A DNA stretch of 64,000 bases from the NCBI RefSeq assembly GCF_028640845.1, contig NC_080541.1, forward strand, positions 35,803,935-35,867,934, in the 5' to 3' direction. Position numbers and translations under genes: made by a program. The DNA comes from Ahaetulla prasina (Eukaryota > Chordata > Lepidosauria > Squamata > Colubridae). Of this stretch, positions 43,790 through 55,812 are shown one piece after another (position 1 is the first letter of the stretch; every line of letters begins with the position of its first letter). The notes beneath the pieces are model-generated. The model did not search any database. It was not told the DNA's origin and saw only the letters and a list, made by a program, of their open reading frames with translations.

Positions 43790-44480
43790 ATCATCAAAGG
43801 GTGCTTTGAAATACCTGTCTGCACCATTTTAAGGTAGCGCCATCCTTTCCCAGGTTCTAAACATCTTTTTGTAATTGAATTCCAAATGTTTTAGAGTTCT
43901 AATTAAGCATCAGCAAATCAACTCTTTCTTGAAGACTACAGAAGAAAGAAACTAGTAAGATATTATATATCCATGTTTGTGTTGACTTAGTCTAAAGTAG
44001 CTTCCTGCATTAATTCTTAATATATTGGAAAAATAAATGGTAGTTGAACTTTACACCACTATGAGTAAATATTTTAACTACAGCAATGAAACATTTAACT
44101 TTTCAGATAAAGAATCCTCTTGGTTTTATAGCAGAAAATGGATGGTACTTGGGAAACAAACAAACAAAGCAGCCCACCCCAATACTTTTAGTAGCAGACC
44201 TTTGATGAAGTTCAGAAATATTTATAGGTATTCCCAGCATTATTAAAAAAATGCCTTTGTAGCAATTCTTTCCATAAAAAGCTGAACATTATATAAAAAT
44301 AAATAGTCTATGGAGAAGGATTATTTTTTTTCACACAAACTCCAGCACCTGCAAAAGCAGCCAATCAAATTTGAACAGATGCTCCCTTGACAGATAATGC
44401 AGCAGGAGGCATTGGTAAATCAGTCATAGGCCCTACTTATAAATCACAACATTTCAGAGGACTCACTTCAGCTCTTGCAG
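43790..44480. other. Intergenic, no gene recognised
   Basis: AT-rich, no repeat recognised. A TATA-like TTATAAATC lies at 44437-44445. Confidence 0.45.
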
Positions 44481-44485
44481 TTAAA

Positions 44486-44629
44486 ATGCATTTTTTATTT
44501 CTCTCTCTTTTCTTAATAAGTGTAAAGGGTCAGGTTGATATTGAACTTGAAATTGAAAATTATGTCATAGAAGTGTACAGTGAGATCCATTGTTCAGGTT
44601 CAGTGCTCAAGGTTGATACTGTGTTATAG
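44486..44629 (+). CDS. Candidate small secreted-peptide ORF (speculative)
   Basis: A 47-codon frame starts MHFLFLSLFLISVKGQ, a hydrophobic segment with a plausible signal-peptidase site, and then turns acidic (VDIELEIENYVIEV). One Cys follows. About 45 bp upstream is TTATAAATC. The ATG has A at -3. Possible splice donors within it are weak (AAGTGTAAAG, CAGGTTGAT). I recognise no family. It could equally be a chance frame in AT-rich DNA. Confidence 0.15.
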   Translation: MHFLFLSLFLISVKGQVDIELEIENYVIEVYSEIHCSGSVLKVDTVL

Positions 44630-44639
44630 TCTTTTATAT

Positions 44640-44905
44640 CCTACCAGATCTCCTTGAAATGTGCATGAGAGACTGGCTGGCATTGTTGGAGTCGGACAGC
44701 GATGAGGCTGAGGTGAGGCCAGGGCTATCGGGAAGTGAGGTGCGGACTCCAGAGCCTCCAGTGACTGATAGTAGTGAGACAGAGGAACAGGAGGAGCCTG
44801 TTCCTAATGCATGCATTTTCCCCCCCACAGATTCAGTTTATTATTACCTACTTGGGCCTGGGTCACAACAGGCACTTAGACTGGGTATGTTCACTGGGTT
44901 GTGAA
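44640..44905 (+). other. Codon-rich acidic segment, probable old repeat
   Basis: An 81-codon frame (44659-44904) is rich in Glu, Ser and Pro (LLESDSDEAEVRPGLSGSEV and SSETEEQEEPVP) and locally GC-richer than its flanks. It contains a fair acceptor-like tract, TTTTCCCCCCCACAG, at about 44817-44831. Such acidic stretches occur in reptile retroelements, but I cannot name the element. Confidence 0.25.
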
Positions 44906-45082
44906 AGGATATTTAAATCTAGCATTGTTTTTTGAATATATTTTATTATATTTTTACTTTATTGCAGCTCAGGATCAAGCTGGAATTCTAACCTGAATTG
45001 TAGAGTTATGCCTTGAACATACATGCTAGGTTTTGTACTAAGAACAGAAAACTTATATGATCCAATTTTCATATACGTGTTT

Positions 45083-45730
45083 AACATAACATAGCATAGC
45101 ATAGCATAGCATAGCATAGCATAGCATAGCATAGCATAGCATAGCATAGCATAGCATAGCATAACATAACATAACATAACATAACATAACAACAACAGAG
45201 TTGGAAGGGACCTTGGAGGTCTTCTAGTCCAACCCCCTGCCGAGGCAGGAAACCCTACACCATTTCTGACAAATGGCTATCCAACATTTTCTTAAAAATT
45301 TCCAGTGTTGGAGCATTCACAACTTCTGCAGGCAAGTTGTTCCATTTATTGATTGTTCTATCAAGAAATTTCTCCTTAGTTCTAAGTTGCTTCTCTCCTT
45401 GATTAGTTTCCACCCATTGCTTCTTGTTCTACCCTCAGGTGCTTTGGAGAATAGTTTGACTCCCTCTTCTTTGTGGCAACCCCTGAGATATTGGAACACT
45501 GCTAACATGTCTCCCCTAGTCCTTCTTTTCATTAAACTAGACATACCAAGTTCCTGCAACCGTTCTTCATATGTTTTAGCCTCCAGTCCCCTAATCATCT
45601 TTGTTGCTCTTCTCTGCACTCTTTCTAGAGTCTCAACATCTTTTTTACATTGTGGTGACCAAAACTGAATGCAGTATTCCAAGTGTGGCCTTACTAAGGC
45701 ATTATAAAGTGGTTTAATCCTTGCGTACTA
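45083..45730 (-). mobile_element. CR1 LINE 3' end with (ATAGC)n/(ATAAC)n tail
   Basis: On the minus strand, CR1 codons read KKDVETLERVQRRATKMIRG, then EERLQELGMSSLMKRRTRG and ending LEIFKKM. The 3' UTR reads GGGTTTCCTGCCTCGGC and GGTCCCTTCCAACTCTG. A 108-bp pentamer tract, ATAGC then ATAAC units, lies at 45083-45190. Pentamer tails are typical of snake CR1 elements. The frame breaks once, around INGTTCLQKL. Confidence 0.93.
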
Positions 45731-45739
45731 CAAAATGGA

Positions 45740-47160
45740 ATGGAATTAGGCCTGTAGCTCCAAATGACTGTTTCCAAATAACATATTAAACCAGATCGGT
45801 TAAAGAGTTAACAACTACGTTCACTCTATTAAGTTTGTTCAGTGTTAATCTTGGTTAGTTGTTATAACTGCTTAGTAACCTGTATTAGCCCAGTCACTTC
45901 GATTAGTTTCTGGTTCAATGACTTGTGCAAACAAAAAAAATAAGACAATTCAGTTACCAGGCGAAAAATGTGTGAACATAGCCAGTTTGTACACATGTAT
46001 CTCACTATATGCAAGACTGGGAAAGTAACAGATAGAGTTATATACGTGTGTTGTTTTTTCTGCCAATGATGAAGCTAGCAGATGCAATTTAACTTTTGTA
46101 TTGTGTTGATGGAATATAGGGAACAGAACATGGTACGCAAAGTATTGTATATAAAATATAATCTAGCAAGCGGACTGCCATTTCCTCAAAGTACAGGAAG
46201 TGTCTGATTGAAAAAACAACAACTAAGGAATCTGTGATGTCAAGGGAGGAGATTCTGCAACCAAGCATCCATTACAGAATCAGTTATACTAAGTTTGAGT
46301 TGTCAAAAGACTTGAATCCAAAAGATGAAGTTCCCAAGTCTAAGTTTAGCGTAAGCCATCTTAACTGTAACCAAGAGGTTTATAATCGATTGAGTTAGCA
46401 TGCTCAGCATTTGTTCTTTTAAAAGAGAGACATTTAAGGCCAGAAGACTTGTTCCTCCAGTGCTTTTTATTTTGTAAAGAAAAGAAAGAGTTGAGAAAGA
46501 AATGTGAAAACCAAGACATATGAGTCTTCATTCTAATCTCCAGTTTGAGCGAATTGGTCCCTTGATGCAGCAACATCTGGATTGTTGTCCTGCTCCATGG
46601 TCAAATGGCTTCTTGAAACCAGAACCTGCCACCAAGAGATACATCTTAATTAACAGAAAGTGCTAGATAGGCAAATCAAATGAAAACATTCGTATTGTTT
46701 AATTGTTTGGAGATAACGTGGCTATGGACCTGTGCATAAGGAATGGGATTCCTCTTTGGTTTCTTTTTTCTGTTCTTTCCTCAGTAACTCTAACTGTGCT
46801 CCAAATGACTTCAATTACATATTGATGAAAACTCTATTCCATCCTTTAATTAAATCATTCTAAAATAATTGCCAATAAACAAATAAAGAAGATTAAAAAG
46901 ACAATGAAATAAAATCAAATAAATCAATAAATAATAGATATGTTGCTGTGCAAAAATTTGAAAAGAAATTAAATAATCAATTTACAGTTCCTGTGTACCA
47001 TTCTTGTGTCAATATAATGTAAATCAAAGCGAGAACTAAATGAGAGATTATTATTGGGTTGTTAGACCCAAAAAAATCAATGCTAATTTACCTTTAGTCT
47101 AACTACTTTATTACAACAGCCTTAAAAATCAAGGTAAAGCAGAGGTTTAATAATAAATAC
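45740..47160. other. Intergenic, no gene recognised
   Basis: AT-rich with no recognised feature. The stretch 46870-46950 is an A-rich run of AAAT units. Confidence 0.5.
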
Positions 47161-47179
47161 AAAAGAAAGTTACATTAAC

Positions 47180-47900
47180 AAATCAACTTTTTTCTTGTTA
47201 ATATTTTTATTGAGTTATAAGATGAAATAAGATACAAAATACAAAAGAAAATAGGAAAACAATGAGGAAGAAGGGGGGGAGAAAAATGAGGAAGGATTAG
47301 GAAAAATAAAAAGAAGCATTGACTTCTGACTCTTTTTGTTGCAGTAAAACAAGGCATTAACATCAAATCACAGCTCTTTGTTTCTTCATAATAATATAGA
47401 CTAGTAATTTCTTTAAATATGATTAAATAAATAAATAAATAAATATAAGGATCTATCAGTCTAATTGGTAAAACCCCAAACCAAAGTTTCATTCTTTTCC
47501 ATTTCAAACACAAAGTTCATAAACAGTCTCCACATGGAAACAAAAGTATTTATAGTCTTTGTCTTTTATCAAAATAGTCAATTTTGCCATTTCGGCCAAC
47601 TCCATCAGCTTCTGCAACCATTTGTCCATGGTGGGAATCAGTGTCCTTCCATATTTGTGCATGGCAACAGCCTTATGCTGTCAACATATATAGTAGCAAA
47701 GTTCTAATTCTTTTTCTCCAAGTCTTTTTTCATTAGGTCCAAAAGGAAAATTTCTGATTTCATCTTTATCTTTATTTTCAAAATTTTCTCAATTAAAATA
47801 TGAATCATACTCCAAATTTTTTTGCTTTATCACATGTTCACCCTAGATGATAACAAGTCTCCCCTTTACTTTTAACAAATCAACTCTTTTCAAACAAACA
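47180..47900 (-). mobile_element. L1-like LINE 3' region
   Basis: Reversed A/T-rich 3' UTR (CAACTTTTTTCTTGTTAATATTTTTATTGAGTTATAAGATG), then text like the L1 ORF2 C-terminus near 47580-47640 (on minus ...TMDKWLQKLMELAEMAKLTI...). The pattern is the same as in the L1 at 27040. A short (TAAA)n lies at 47425-47442. Confidence 0.55.
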
Positions 47901-47904
47901 AAAA

Positions 47905-50900
47905 TCCTTTATGATTGCAGTCTCTCCATAAAATTGCACATATTCTTGCCCAAAGCCCCTTCGATCCTGAATGCAAGCTGCATATGAATTCAAGACTTTT
48001 GAATGGAAATGAATGAAGATAAAATATCACTTCTATAAGAACTGAACCACAACACTGCTAACTTCACACTGCTTTATGCAGTCAAAATCAAAACCCAGTA
48101 TTTAGCTTGCTTGTTTATTTATCTGGGACAAGAAGTGAAATGTCTCTTGTAGCTTTATACAGCTTGCCTGAAAAAAACCCTCACAATTAGCTATGTTTAT
48201 CAAAATGAAGTCTCTGAACAGCCCACTGCACAGACATAGGAGGTTAATGGTGTATGAAGCATTAGCAAAATCAGGACTGAATGTGCTGATGTCCGAAAGA
48301 ATTGGCAGCTTCTATGAGGAATGCAACATCATGAGTTCTTGTTTTAGAGGTGAATCCCTCGGTCAGGACTACAGCCAGAGATGAGGCTATTTCTGCAGGA
48401 TTAATTCAGCCTCCAGTCCTTTCTGTGGGAAATATGAACCTTCTTCTATACTTTCATTTGACCTTATATGACCAGGAGTGGAGGTGGGATGGAGAGATAT
48501 AGTTACAAGCATGATGTCCCATTCAACAAAATAAGCCCCAAAGCAGAAAATCTGCATTACCATATTTTGAAACAAAATTTATTGCCATCTATGAAGTGCT
48601 CCAGGTTAAGCCTTGGGCCATCTCATTCTACTACTGATTAGCCAGAATAAGAATGGCCAATCTTTAGTTTATGGGCATGCGATGCAAAGCAATAAGTAAA
48701 CAGTGTACCTGTAAACAGACACTCATGCAAATTCATTTCCATATGCACTTTTGAACATATAAACAACATTCCACTCCCAAACATTTTCATAAATTGGGCA
48801 GGGTAATCTCAGCTATGGAGAAGTGAGGATAAAGATTCTGCCATTACAAGTTGTTCTGTTGCTAGCATGTTGCCCTGCCCTTCAGCCTTGCAAGAACAGG
48901 AAACTAGAGAAAGCAAAAGAAGCAGGCAGAAGAAGAAAAAAGGCAAGTGAGAAGTTCCTGAACATTTACTTACTTACTTGCAAATGGAAAGAAAGCAGGT
49001 AGGATTTGAGGAGGACTAGCTGTAAGCAAAAGAATGAACGTGCCAATATCAGTGGCAGATCAAAGGTCTTTTGAGGGCCAGGAGTATTCCAGATGAATTA
49101 GAATATAGAAGGAAAAACTATTGGCAAGCTATGCTTGAATCTCTATGGGTATTAGTAAGGTGTAGTAGAAGAGGATGCCCAAAGAAGAAAACCAGTCTAC
49201 CAATTTTATCAAGATTACCGGTATTAACTACATCAAACATCAACCTCATTATCAAGGCTTTATTCTTCAGCATGTCGGTGTGCATTGAAATGCTGCAGTT
49301 GCTAGAAATGCAGTTGCTAGAAATGAACAATGCTACACAAAACATTTCAACCTCCCTGTCCAGTTTCCCCGCCTAAGAGTTTCCTCGTTTAAATCAGATT
49401 TATAACCACTGGTTACCAGTCACATTTTTGCTCAAGTGATACACAAAACAACATAAACTTCAAATGAGTAAACGAACACCGAGTGAAGTAAAATTCATGA
49501 TAAGCAAAACAAAATATACCCTATGTTTCATGGGAGAATCTAGCCATTATTAGTGGGGGAAACATAGAGCTTCAAGTTACGAAACTTGAGGCATGGAATT
49601 GGGGGTGGGTGGGGGGGAATGGAGGAATGGAATGGAGAATGGAGGGGGAATGGAGAATCACCCTTTGAACAGAGGAATTGGAAAATGCTGATGGAGTGAA
49701 AAAAATGACAACAGTTTAGGAAGGATATAAATACAAGAGCTGTGCAAAGCAGTGCTTTCCCATGCTGAGGTATTCTCTTAATGCAGATCATTGCAGGAGG
49801 CAATTTAAGACAGTACCTCAGCTCAGAAATTCACTGGCTGCAACCCGAGGCTCAAATGCCAGCTGTGTTTTACTCCAGTGGGAAGGAGCCGCTGCTGCTG
49901 CTTCAGATGACTGCTTCAATCCAAGCTTGCCGAACCAAAACACCCTTTCCGAGATCTGCTCAAATAAACACAAATGGCCTTTTGAAAAGCTCGCCCAAAT
50001 CTGCAGGCAAAGAGCTCAGAAAGCATCACAGAAGGATTTTCTTCATGAAGATTATGCTGGGAATGCACTGAAATGGGAAAAGTCAGGAGAGCTGCTGGCT
50101 GCTAGAGTGAAGGTTAATTAAAGGCAAGACTGTCACAGAGACACCCCTGATGGCCACCTAATGATTAAAAAAGTGGGGAGCACCACACTTGTTCCATAAA
50201 AATTTCGCGGCAATTCAACTTACAAAATTTTTTTAAATCAAATTACCTTTCATTAGACTAACTGAGAACTGGTAGGGGAAAAAAATGCAAGACACGTTCT
50301 CTACCCAAGATTAATTTATACAGGTATATAGAGCCCATGGCAGGTGGTGTCAGAATAAATGCACTACATCCAATGTGCAATGTTTCCCATATGTGGGATC
50401 AAAAATTATTATTGAGTCAGTAATACTGTATATTGCATTGATATTGCTGCCTTGTGCCTCCCAATTAAAAAAGAAAAACCTGTTAAAGAGACGAGTGTGT
50501 GTTTCTTCCCAAAGCTAACACTGGTCCACAGGGAACCATTCTGCAGCTATTTGCCCATGCACAGGATAGGAACCAAATGAGGTATGAGTCATCAGAAGGT
50601 GTAAAGAAGTGTCACAAATGTTGACAATGAACACAAAGAGAAATGAGGAATGATTTTGAAGCACAGCAGCTGAGCAAGCGACAGACTGTAATGTCTAACA
50701 AATACTGGCAAACGAAGATAAGAAGTGGCTGCGTGTGTGAGAAAAAATAGACAAATATTACATAGAAAGGGACAATAAAGGCAAAGCTTGGTGGGGGAAA
50801 AGCTAACAAAAAATTCCCCATGCTTGAAGCACTGAAGAAAACTTCTGAAAAAATGCAATCTTGTAAATATAATAAATCATTAGGCAAACAGAAATTGAGA

Positions 50901-50930
50901 AAATAACAGGAGTGAGAAAGATCAGAGGCA
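47905..50930. other. Intergenic, no gene recognised
   Basis: Mostly unique-looking sequence. It includes a G-rich GGAAT-type tract (49605-49662) and a TATA-like TATAAATA at 49726-49733 that precedes a 119-codon frame (49762-50121) of normal base composition. That frame has no family I recognise, and no splice or conservation evidence supports it. Confidence 0.45.
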
Positions 50931-50936
50931 CTAGAC

Positions 50937-51192
50937 CATGATGACTAACTTTTTCCAAATCCCCCAAATGCAATGTGTGCACAGCAACCGCACATGCGGC
51001 CCCATGCACATGCCCCGCCCTCATGCATGTGCACGTGCCCCCCCATGCACATGTAGGCCCCCGTGCATGCGCTGCAGAGACCCGAAAGCCATCTGGTCAG
51101 CGGGAGGCGCAAGTGCATGCATGGCAGAGTTGAACTGGGGCAATGGCTTGCGTGCCACCTCTGGCATTCATGCCATAGGTTCGCCATCATGG
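50937..51192. mobile_element. hAT MITE, family C
   Basis: The ends CATGATGACTAACTTTT and CATAGGTTCGCCATCATGG are inverted, flanked by CACTAGAC (50929-50936 and 51193-51200, perfect). The interior is full of GCATGTGC and CATGCACATG motifs. It is the best-bounded member of family C here. Confidence 0.9.
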
Positions 51193-51289
51193 CACTAGAC
51201 TATACCATTTGGTTGGCTGTGTTGGTGGGGGATCCAGAACTTCTATAGATTGTGACTTGGATAAAACTGAAGAAGACATTGGTATTATT

Positions 51290-51740
51290 ATTGTGATTTA
51301 CTGACTGATGATTATGTGCTATCAAGTTGGAGCCAATTTTATTGACCACATAGATTTTCTCCAGAATGATCTCTTCTCAAACTCTTCTCAATTACAGAGG
51401 ATATGGTAAACTCATATCCTCTGTAATTGACTCAATTGTTCCTATTGCTGACCATTCTCTTCCTTGTCTTCCACCTTTCCCAACATTATATTCCGTCTAC
51501 TTGCTTCTTCAAAATTCAGCTTTTGCTTCTGTAGACTGTCATATGCCAAAAATTGCAAATGATTGCCAGCAAAGTTCTGATCTTTGTAGATATCTCCTGG
51601 CAACAGAATGTCTTTTTCAAGCCCTTCATGGCTTTTTGAACCACATTTTACACTATGAAATATTTATTTGAGTGCTGGTTCCTTTATTGTTGATACTCTA
51701 TTCTAAAAGGAAGAAGCGGTCCATCTCTTCAGTATTTTCA
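51290..51740 (-). mobile_element. RTE/BovB-like LINE remnant with internal palindrome
   Basis: Plus text TGTGCTATCAAGTTGGAGCC...TTTTCTCCAGAATGATC...TTCCACCTTTCCCAACATTATA...CTTTGTAGATATCTCCTGGCAAC parallels the reversed 3' part of RTE LINEs. A palindrome of CAATTACAGAGGATATG and its inverse lies at 51389-51429. Confidence 0.5.
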
Positions 51741-51744
51741 TTGG

Positions 51745-53275
51745 CAATTCTAATGCTGGTTGCTGTACCTTTAATAATTTAGTCTTCTGTATTCTGTTGG
51801 AATGCTATGCACATTTTTTTTTAGATTGATTCAGAAATCTGAACTGAATTCCAGCCAACTTAAAATATAAATGTGGACTTCCAAATCTTAAATTTTGGAG
51901 TGAATTAAAAGTAACAATTGAATCAATTTTCTCAATCAAATAATCAGATCTTGCTTGTTTTAAGAGATATACTCACCAATTGCAGTTATGTTACTACTAT
52001 ATTCTATTTGTGGTCTTGTTTGCTTGGCTTTTTGCTGGAAAATAATGAAGGATTTTGGCTTGTAACCCTGCCCAGTTTTTATTTTTCAGGACAGAACTTT
52101 GTACTGTCCTGCTATAAGTCTTGATGCATGGAACCACCAGAGGAATAAGAACAAGGGCCTTTAGATGATTGCTTACTCCAGGAAAAATATCACAAAGTTT
52201 AATTAGCCTGGCCTTAACTACCAGCCAGAGAATGAACAGTTATAGTTAGTGAGGTGCCAATCAATATGAATCTGATACATTCTGCTACCTTGGTTAATAA
52301 GACAGTTTTCAGATCATTCAGCATATTTCACGTGGAGATTCATTCATTCATTCATTCATTCATTCATTCATTCATTCATTCATTCATTCATTCATGCATT
52401 CATTCATTCGTTTTCCTAATAAATGGACTTTCACCTGCAAATTCTGATGGATATGATTTTTAACCCCATATAGAAAGACAAGGAATAATTTGTTTAATGA
52501 GAATTTGTCACATAATTTCCTCAGGGCAAGGTTATTTTTACATAAATTCTTTCACAATTGCCTTTATTTAAACAACCAACCAAAATATAGTAGCAAAAAA
52601 CCAGAGTAAACAACAAGAATACATTCCTTTATATTCCATTATATTTAGGTTCTTCATACTTATGTGCACAGAATTTCTTAAATTCAGTATAGGTTGTTCA
52701 TTTAAATAGTAATTCTCCTTACATAACCATATGCCTGTAATGAGCCTTTTATAAGTTGCATCTTTTCAATACTGAAGGACTAGTCTCTTAGCATTAAAGA
52801 ACAATACACTTTAATTTTTTTCATACACAATTATTTCAAACTATTAAATTGTTTTGCTTTTTGCATTGGTCCTGGGTTTGCAGAAGTAAGGGGGAAAAAT
52901 CATGCTGGCATTTATTACCAGCTAAGCAAGCAAAGACTAGCAGATAATTTTTATTTGGCTGCAAATCCTTCCAATACCATTTGATCAAAAGGAAGATTAC
53001 CATCATTTAGAGTCTGATATTAATAGTGCCTTGCTTTTCTTCACTACCATTTCTCATTTAATTTGTTAAGGACATTTGCTTTTACTTTTGAATTTCAGGA
53101 TCTCTTGCTATCGACGTTCATTAACACAATGGCCATTGTGCAATTGTATTTCTAGGGCTCTATAGCCTACTTCCCTTTGCACACTTTAATTAAATCCCAG
53201 TGAAAGAAATTAGGATGGATGTCATCTCTCTGATGGAGTTTTCCAGAATGTGAAGTGTGAGCATTCACAGAGGTT
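51745..53275. other. Intergenic, no gene recognised
   Basis: Unique-looking AT-rich sequence apart from the (ATTC)n microsatellite at 52339-52413. Confidence 0.5.
52339..52413 (+). repeat. (ATTC)n microsatellite
   Basis: About 18 tetranucleotide units with two single-base interruptions. It encodes the apparent Ile-His-Ser repeats. Confidence 0.97.
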
Positions 53276-53280
53276 TAGAG

Positions 53281-53566
53281 CAGAGGTGGTATTCAGCAGG
53301 TTATGACCAGTTCTGGAGAATCGGTAGTGGAAGTTTTGAGCAGTTCGTAGAAGCAGTAAATACCACCTCTGGCCCCTATTCTCTGCCTCCCCAGCTGATC
53401 AGGAGAAAATGCGGATTTTGCAGTAATCTTCCCCTGGAGAAGGGAGGGAATGGAGATTTTACAGTATCCTTCCCCTGCCACGCCCACCAAGCCATGCCCA
53501 CCAAGCCATTCCATGCCCACCAAGCCACACCCACAGAACTTGTAATAAATTTTTTTTTAACCACTG
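53281..53566. mobile_element. hAT MITE, family A
   Basis: The left end is CAGAGGTGGTATTCAGCAGG and the right end TTTTTAACCACTG. Flanks are GTTTAGAG (53273-53280) and GCTTAGAG (53567-53574), 7 of 8 matching. The body has CTTCCCCTGCCACGCCCACCAAG. Confidence 0.88.
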
Positions 53567-53574
53567 GCTTAGAG

Positions 53575-55000
53575 AGGAAGGAAAACTGAAGAACAGAAGA
53601 GGAGTGATAGAATTCTCTGCTACCTTCAACATAAAGTAAGTCACTAAGAGAGAGCGAGAAAAAAGAAAACCCACAGACAGACTGAGGTTAAAGTAGAGAA
53701 ATATAAACCTCTTTAGTGGGAGGGACATTCTGTGAGAGAGAAATTGCTAGACAGTAGTACTAAGTGCTATCATGATACCAATCAAGAGATGAAGTAGGAA
53801 AGGAGATAGAACTCAGTTTTACTTTCTGACAATTTGATTCTCCAGAGAAAGTTATTACGTCTAGTGGTCCTCTATTTCTGTCCATCTCCTTTCAACCAAC
53901 CTTGCTATTATGCTACTTGACTAAGTGACTGAAGAAGCTTTGCGCACATAACTGAAATGAAGGAAGGATGAGCATTGCTCAAACTGACCTTTGTTTGCTG
54001 AAATGTTTTAGCTGCAAATGAAAAACCCTTTTCTGACAGAATAATCAGAAACTAATGGATTTAAAAAGCAAGCTACAAATGTGAGCAGGTCATTGAAATT
54101 ATGAAAATTAGCATGACCTCTCATCAATTGAGTTAGATTTTGAAGAAACAATGGAAAGAAATAAGTCAAAAGTAATAATACCTGACTTACATCCACAGGT
54201 CATCAATCAGAGGCATTTAATGGTGCCATAATAGATTTCTGTAACCTTTCAAGAGCTACAAGGGCTAAGTCTGAAATCCTAAAGTATGACATATTATCCA
54301 AAGCTCAAATTAATTATCACATGTAAAGCTGGAGGGAAAGACTGTGATGATCAGATACAAAGACTGTAAACAATATGTGTACTACTGACTGTAGTCGATA
54401 TTTTATGTCAATACAGAAGATGTTAGGACTGTAAATCATTATGTGAGGCTATACAATATTGCGGATAACAACAACAACAACAATGCTATATTGAAAATAC
54501 ATCAATGCGTTGAGAAGGTACATTTTGAGGTTTGTTCGGCTTTTAATGTATTTAAAGTAATGAAATGCCCATAGTTTACAGAATGGAACTGGCTGAATGA
54601 GTTTTCTTTTTAATCAAAGCATTTCTTATTTTGACTCTGATAATGGAGTTCCTGTGAGGTTGTATTCGTTTTGCAAGGGATGATTTGAAAACAGAGCAAA
54701 ACAGGGGTAAATGAGACGTATTTATGAACTAATGTGATGATCAAAATCTAAACTTAAGGATTCTTTTCACTGGGTGTTCTGTCATGAATGAAATTAAAAT
54801 AAACAATAAGTCAGAAGATGTTAGGCTAACTATCTGATGGAATAAAAGCAATCTGAAGCTGAGATTGAATACTATGAAAGATACAGACAAATGACCTACG
54901 GCAGGAGGGGGGGGATGAAAAGGGGATCTTTGGAAGACAACAGTGTTTTGCTATCCTGGAGGCAAATTGGATTTGGGAATTATGGAGTTGGAAGAATAGT
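53575..55000. other. Intergenic, no gene recognised
   Basis: No repeat or exon recognised. (CAA)n of five units lies at 54467-54481. Confidence 0.5.
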
Positions 55001-55006
55001 TTGAAC

Positions 55007-55292
55007 CAGAGGTGGGTTTCAGCAGTTCTGGAGAACCAGTAGTAAAAATTCTGACTGGCCCCGCCCCCATCTATTCTTTGCTTCCTGAGTCTCAGCTAAT
55101 TGGGAGGAAATGGGGATTTTGCAATAACCTTCCTTTGGATTGGGGAGGGAATGCAGATTTTAGTGTCCTTTCCCCTGGAGTGGGGTGGGAATGGAGATTT
55201 TACAGTATCCTTCCCCTGCCACACATACCAAACCACACCCACCAAGCGACGTCCACAGAACCGATAGTAAAAAATTTTGAAACCCACCACTG
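55007..55292. mobile_element. hAT MITE, family A, no clear TSD
   Basis: CAGAGGTGGGTTTCAGCAG at the left and TTGAAACCCACCACTG at the right are good inverses, and the body matches the copy at 9836 closely. The flanks (GTTTGAAC and ATTACATA) do not match. Confidence 0.88.
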
Positions 55293-55299
55293 ATTACAT

Positions 55300-55800
55300 A
55301 CATCTGTAATTTACATGGTTAACATTAATTGTCCTTTTCAGGGTGGTACAGAATTGAGATTCATGTCTCTGTTGCACACATCTCCCATCACTTCTAGCTA
55401 TATTTCCTGTTCTGAAAAAAAATTCGCATATTGTGTCTTCTCTTGAATTTAAGGCAAATATGAGGAAAAACTGCAGGACTGCTTATAGTGTAGTGATATG
55501 TTGAAAGAAAAGTACACACTGCATAGATACACCTCAAATATTTCATAATTACATTTAATTTAAAAACCTGCTCCCTACCATGTTGTTCTTGTCTTTAGGG
55601 GATTTTGTTTTACATGAAATTGGAGTAAAATGATTCAATAAGGTGATTAGACCTTTGATTTTGCAAAGTTACAAATGGACTAAAATGAAGGATTTGAAAT
55701 AAGATTTAATTAATCTTATTAATTAATCATAAGAATCCTTCCCATAGGAAAATGTTTTTCTTTGAATTCTCTTTAAAAATGGTAGGATGAGACTTTGAAA
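55300..55800. other. Intergenic, no gene recognised
   Basis: AT-rich, no feature recognised apart from an ATTAATTAATC run near 55706-55730. Confidence 0.5.
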
Positions 55801-55812
55801 ATTGGACACTAG

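Noticed and set aside
49762..50121. 119-codon frame after a TATAAATA
   Set aside because: No signal peptide, domain or splice site. The TATA-like box is about 35 bp upstream of the ATG, which leaves almost no leader.
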